Positions 8,113-10,198 of a stretch of DNA of 10,198 nt are shown here, piece by piece. The stretch lies in NCBI GenBank assembly GCA_003024985.2, contig PXIH01S0022195.1. The stretch is one strand, 5' to 3'. The position numbers and the translations under genes are program-made. The stretch comes from Euperipatoides rowelli (Eukaryota; Onychophora; Udeonychophora; Euonychophora; Peripatopsidae). Every line of letters begins with the position of its first letter. The stretch's first letter is position 1. The notes under the pieces are model-generated. The model saw only the letters and a list, made by a program, of their open reading frames with translations. It was not told where the DNA came from and did no database searches.

Positions 8113-8150
8113 CAAATAATATAATTTTATAGGCCAAATAATATAATTTT
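8113..8150. repeat. 16-bp direct repeat, 22-bp period
   Basis: CAAATAATATAATTTT occurs at 8113-8128 and again, identical, at 8135-8150, separated by ATAGGC. It looks like a small local duplication (slippage) in intron 2. No function is apparent. Confidence 0.6.
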
Positions 8151-9441
8151 TTTTTTTTAACTATATAAAAGTTTTATTATGTAATAATGTTATAAATTTC
8201 ACAAGTTATCATGGATTACAATTGATTCACAAAGACAAATTATCAATCACTTTTCCATATAAATTACACTTTCAATTATACAACAAAATATTATCAAGCA
8301 AATAAATTATTATAATAAAATTATTAAAAAAATGTTTTTCTAATAATTCATAGATTAACATATAGTACGGTAGTTATTATACTACAGCATATTATTTCCT
8401 TCATCCAAATTATTATACATCTACAATAAAGTAAATAATTTAACCAACGTATAAAATCAGTTTTCATGATCAATTCAATGATCTAAATAATGGGTAAAAC
8501 CCAAAATTAAAACAGTATAAAATACTGTAATTTAAAGAAGGTTAACATCAAATCTAGGGTGGAAAATTCCAAATCTTGCAGCTTTTATGGATAAATGAGT
8601 TAAAGTATTCAAAGTTAATTCAATAACAAAATCAAGAAACGTGATATTAAAACTGACAGTCAATTGAATTACGTTATAAGGTTCTTCCATTTTTTAAAAT
8701 TTACTTCCGTTTGCCACGCAGACCATAATTTCAATAATTGTTCCAAAATATAGTTTCTTTATGAACAGATCAAAATGCAAAAGTAAATCCAATATTTCCT
8801 TCATATCCAAGTGGTTCAGAAATCCATAAAATTTCAAAGAAAATCCCCAAATTTCTGTATTTTGTTTTAATGACAAAATCATGAAGACAAAAATTGGCAT
8901 TCCAATGTTCCATATGGTTACAGATATTCGATTAAAACAACATCAAACTTCAAAATTAGATACTCATCAACTATTCTAATCAATAAACTTCTACGTTCAA
9001 TCGCATCTAATAATAAATGAATTTAGAAAAGAATTACACTATGGCGTCGAAACAATGCAACAATTGTTCAACCGTTATAATTTCTTCAAACTCAATATTT
9101 CACATTTATCTTGACTCTTGATGAAAGGAAAAGAAATTTCAGGCATAAATATGACTTAAATAAACATCTACCATTTATAACTAAAAAATACTATTTAAAA
9201 CTTCAAAATAAATGAAAAGGTTGCAGAGCTAACATATTTACCAAGTATAAGAACGGCATGACAGCACATGCTCTCAATATTAAATTCTTTAATAATAATA
9301 TCAATATTTAATGATATTTTCTCTCAAAGATTTAAATGATTCACACATCAGCTTACAAGGCAGGGTGTCAACTAATTTTTACATAATATCTATTTTGCCA
9401 TTGAAAATCTATCCACAACCTACTCTCAAAAAATTCACTGG

Positions 9442-9468
9442 GGCTACATTTTTTTAAAAATCTCTGAG
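9442..9468 (+). repeat. left terminal inverted repeat
   Basis: This is the 27-bp left end of the element. It runs GGCTACA, seven T, five A, then TCTCTGAG. It pairs with 10154-10179 across the element, differing by A/G at position 7, one extra T, and T/C in TCTC[T/C]GAG. Confidence 0.75.
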
Positions 9469-9535
9469 CTTGAGCTCCGAGTAACTGTACACGTCACGGA
9501 GAACAAACAGAATATAAACATAGAAGACAGAGTTC

Positions 9536-9563
9536 GAGATTATTAAAATACGCTAACAGAGAA
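9536..9563 (+). repeat. internal direct repeat, copy 1
   Basis: This 28-bp segment begins GAGATTATTAAAAT and ends AGAGAA. It matches copy 2 at 10064-10090 with a few substitutions and one indel (ACGCTAAC versus CCGCAAT). Because it is in direct orientation while the outer ends are inverted, the element has a mixed repeat structure. Confidence 0.65.
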
Positions 9564-10063
9564 ATAAAAGATGGAGACGAAAGGAGAAAAATTGTACAGT
9601 AAAAAAAAAAAAGCCATTAAAAGTCCAAATTTAGCTAAACTATCACCTGAAGGTACTTTAAAGGTCTATTGTCAGACATACAAAAAAACATGTCTGTGGC
9701 AGCATTCGTAATGTGATGTATGGGTTAAACATTTTAAAGACAATGTCATCATGCTTGCCATCTGTGCCACCAAAACATAGAAGGTAGCTATTGCTATCTC
9801 ATTGACTGGAAACAATTAATTTTTCAGCATTTAAAAAATAGTCATCGCTATTGTAAAAGATGTCTTATAGTCAAAATAAGAAAATTATGTGAGGAAGTAG
9901 TGTTTAGACAAAAGTTAAACCAGTTACATCATATTAGACACATGTAAATATCAATCAAGTTTATTTTCCTCAATTTTGGATTTTGATTGTGTTACGATGC
10001 ATTGTGGGTACTTCTCCGAATCCCGATGTTGGAGACTTCTCTGATAGTTCTCCGAGTTCATCA

Positions 10064-10090
10064 GAGATTATTAAAATCCGCAATAGAGAA
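10064..10090 (+). repeat. internal direct repeat, copy 2
   Basis: This 27-bp segment matches 9536-9563 in the same orientation. Both copies are preceded within a few bases by GAGTTC, which extends the similarity to about 35 bp with a gap. Confidence 0.65.
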
Positions 10091-10153
10091 TCTCCGTTTT
10101 TTTTAAAATCCGACTCCTCCAGATTCAGAGTGTTCTCCGTAGTTCTCCGAAAA

Positions 10154-10179
10154 CTCGGAGATTTTTAAAAAACGTAGCC
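10154..10179 (-). repeat. right terminal inverted repeat
   Basis: This is the 26-bp right end of the element, the near-perfect reverse complement of 9442-9468. Next to it are CTCCG words at 10135 and 10145, and the CGGAG at 10156-10160 inside the repeat forms a small hairpin with the CTCCG at 10145-10149. Confidence 0.75.
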
Positions 10180-10198
10180 TGGGTGTGAGGGGGTGGGG

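Larger units (their letters stand above)
9442..10179. mobile_element. terminal-inverted-repeat element (about 740 bp), probable non-autonomous DNA transposon
   Basis: The ends form a terminal inverted repeat. The left end 9442-9468 starts GGCTACATTTTTTTAAAAAT; the reverse complement of the right end 10154-10179 starts GGCTACGTTTTTTAAAAAT. They agree at all but two substitutions and one T-run indel. Just inside the ends the word CTCCG or CGGAG recurs (9475, 9497; 10014, 10050, 10092, 10135, 10145, 10156), resembling subterminal transposase-binding repeats. There is also a direct repeat of about 27 bp (9536-9563 and 10064-10090). No intact transposase is visible, so it would depend on an enzyme in trans. 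TGG flanks both sides (9439-9441 and 10180-10182) and could be a 3-bp target duplication, or chance. Superfamily unassigned. The right-end frame at 9983-10168 is not a gene. Confidence 0.72.
7390..10198 (+). other. odr4 intron 2, left part (no exon recognised)
   Basis: From the GT at 7390 to the window end (2.8 kb) I find no acceptor-flanked segment encoding the next conserved ODR-4 block, so the intron is inferred to exceed the window. The left two thirds is AT-rich filler with homopolymers. The minus-strand frame at 8694-8900 encodes a hydrophobic peptide without known motifs. The right end carries a terminal-inverted-repeat element at 9442-10179. Orientation is given as that of odr4. Confidence 0.6.

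Noticed and set aside
8694-8900. 68-codon minus-strand hydrophobic frame
   Set aside because: I see no motif, no splice context supporting an exon, and composition typical of chance frames in AT-rich DNA.
9361-9385. CAGGGTGTCAACTAATTTTT, resembling a hAT-type transposon end
   Set aside because: Only one end is seen, with no inverted partner and no 8-bp target duplication in the window.
9660-9840. Minus-strand readings containing FGGTDGKHDDI and NEIAIATFYVLVAQMASMM
   Set aside because: Two different frames look vaguely protein-like, but stops interrupt them, and neither carries enough of a transposase or receptor signature to support a call.
9983-10168. 61-codon plus-strand frame at the right end, rich in Ser, Pro and Arg
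   Set aside because: It lies wholly inside the right flank of the terminal-inverted-repeat element, and its composition follows the repeated CTCCG words. I see no protein motif.

Overview
The window is strongly AT-rich animal nuclear DNA with long non-coding stretches and spliceosomal introns. The best clue to the host is the PAR-6 protein. Its PDZ domain and following linker ([36 protein letters not shown]) look more like insect Par-6 than vertebrate PARD6 as I remember them. I therefore infer an arthropod, probably not a fly, with a large repeat-bearing genome. This is inference from one protein.

Layout, left to right. Positions 1-2276 hold no gene I can support, only AT-rich sequence with scattered repeat debris. 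Positions 2724-3674 (minus strand) are a complete, uninterrupted coding sequence for the cell-polarity adaptor PAR-6 (PB1, semi-CRIB, PDZ). A candidate poly(A) signal lies about 440 nt downstream, in the loop of a perfect inverted repeat. Positions 3675-4133 are a short gap between two divergent genes and presumably act as a shared promoter region. Positions 4134-4229 and 7249-7389 (plus strand) are the first two coding exons of an ODR-4 family gene, which I recovered by reading across splice sites. They join in phase 0 and give the first 79 residues. The rest of the gene lies past the right edge.

The 3.0-kb first intron of odr4 carries an antisense, decayed non-LTR retrotransposon. A reverse transcriptase relic lies at about 5496-6542, and a (TAAA)n-type tail at 4994-5023 probably marks its 3' end. 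The second intron runs from 7390 to the window end. It contains a roughly 740-bp element with 26-27 bp terminal inverted repeats (9442-10179), probably a non-autonomous DNA transposon.

Functionally the two genes are unrelated as far as known. PAR-6 scaffolds aPKC and Cdc42 at the apical cortex. ODR-4 is an ER membrane factor for receptor trafficking and a partner of the UFM1 protease UFSP2. Their head-to-head arrangement, with 459 bp between start codons, is the main organisational feature. I saw no CRISPR array, tRNA, rRNA, operon or prokaryotic signal, and I found no convincing undescribed biological system. The most distinctive items are the intron-free par-6 coding region, the divergent pair and the terminal-inverted-repeat element.
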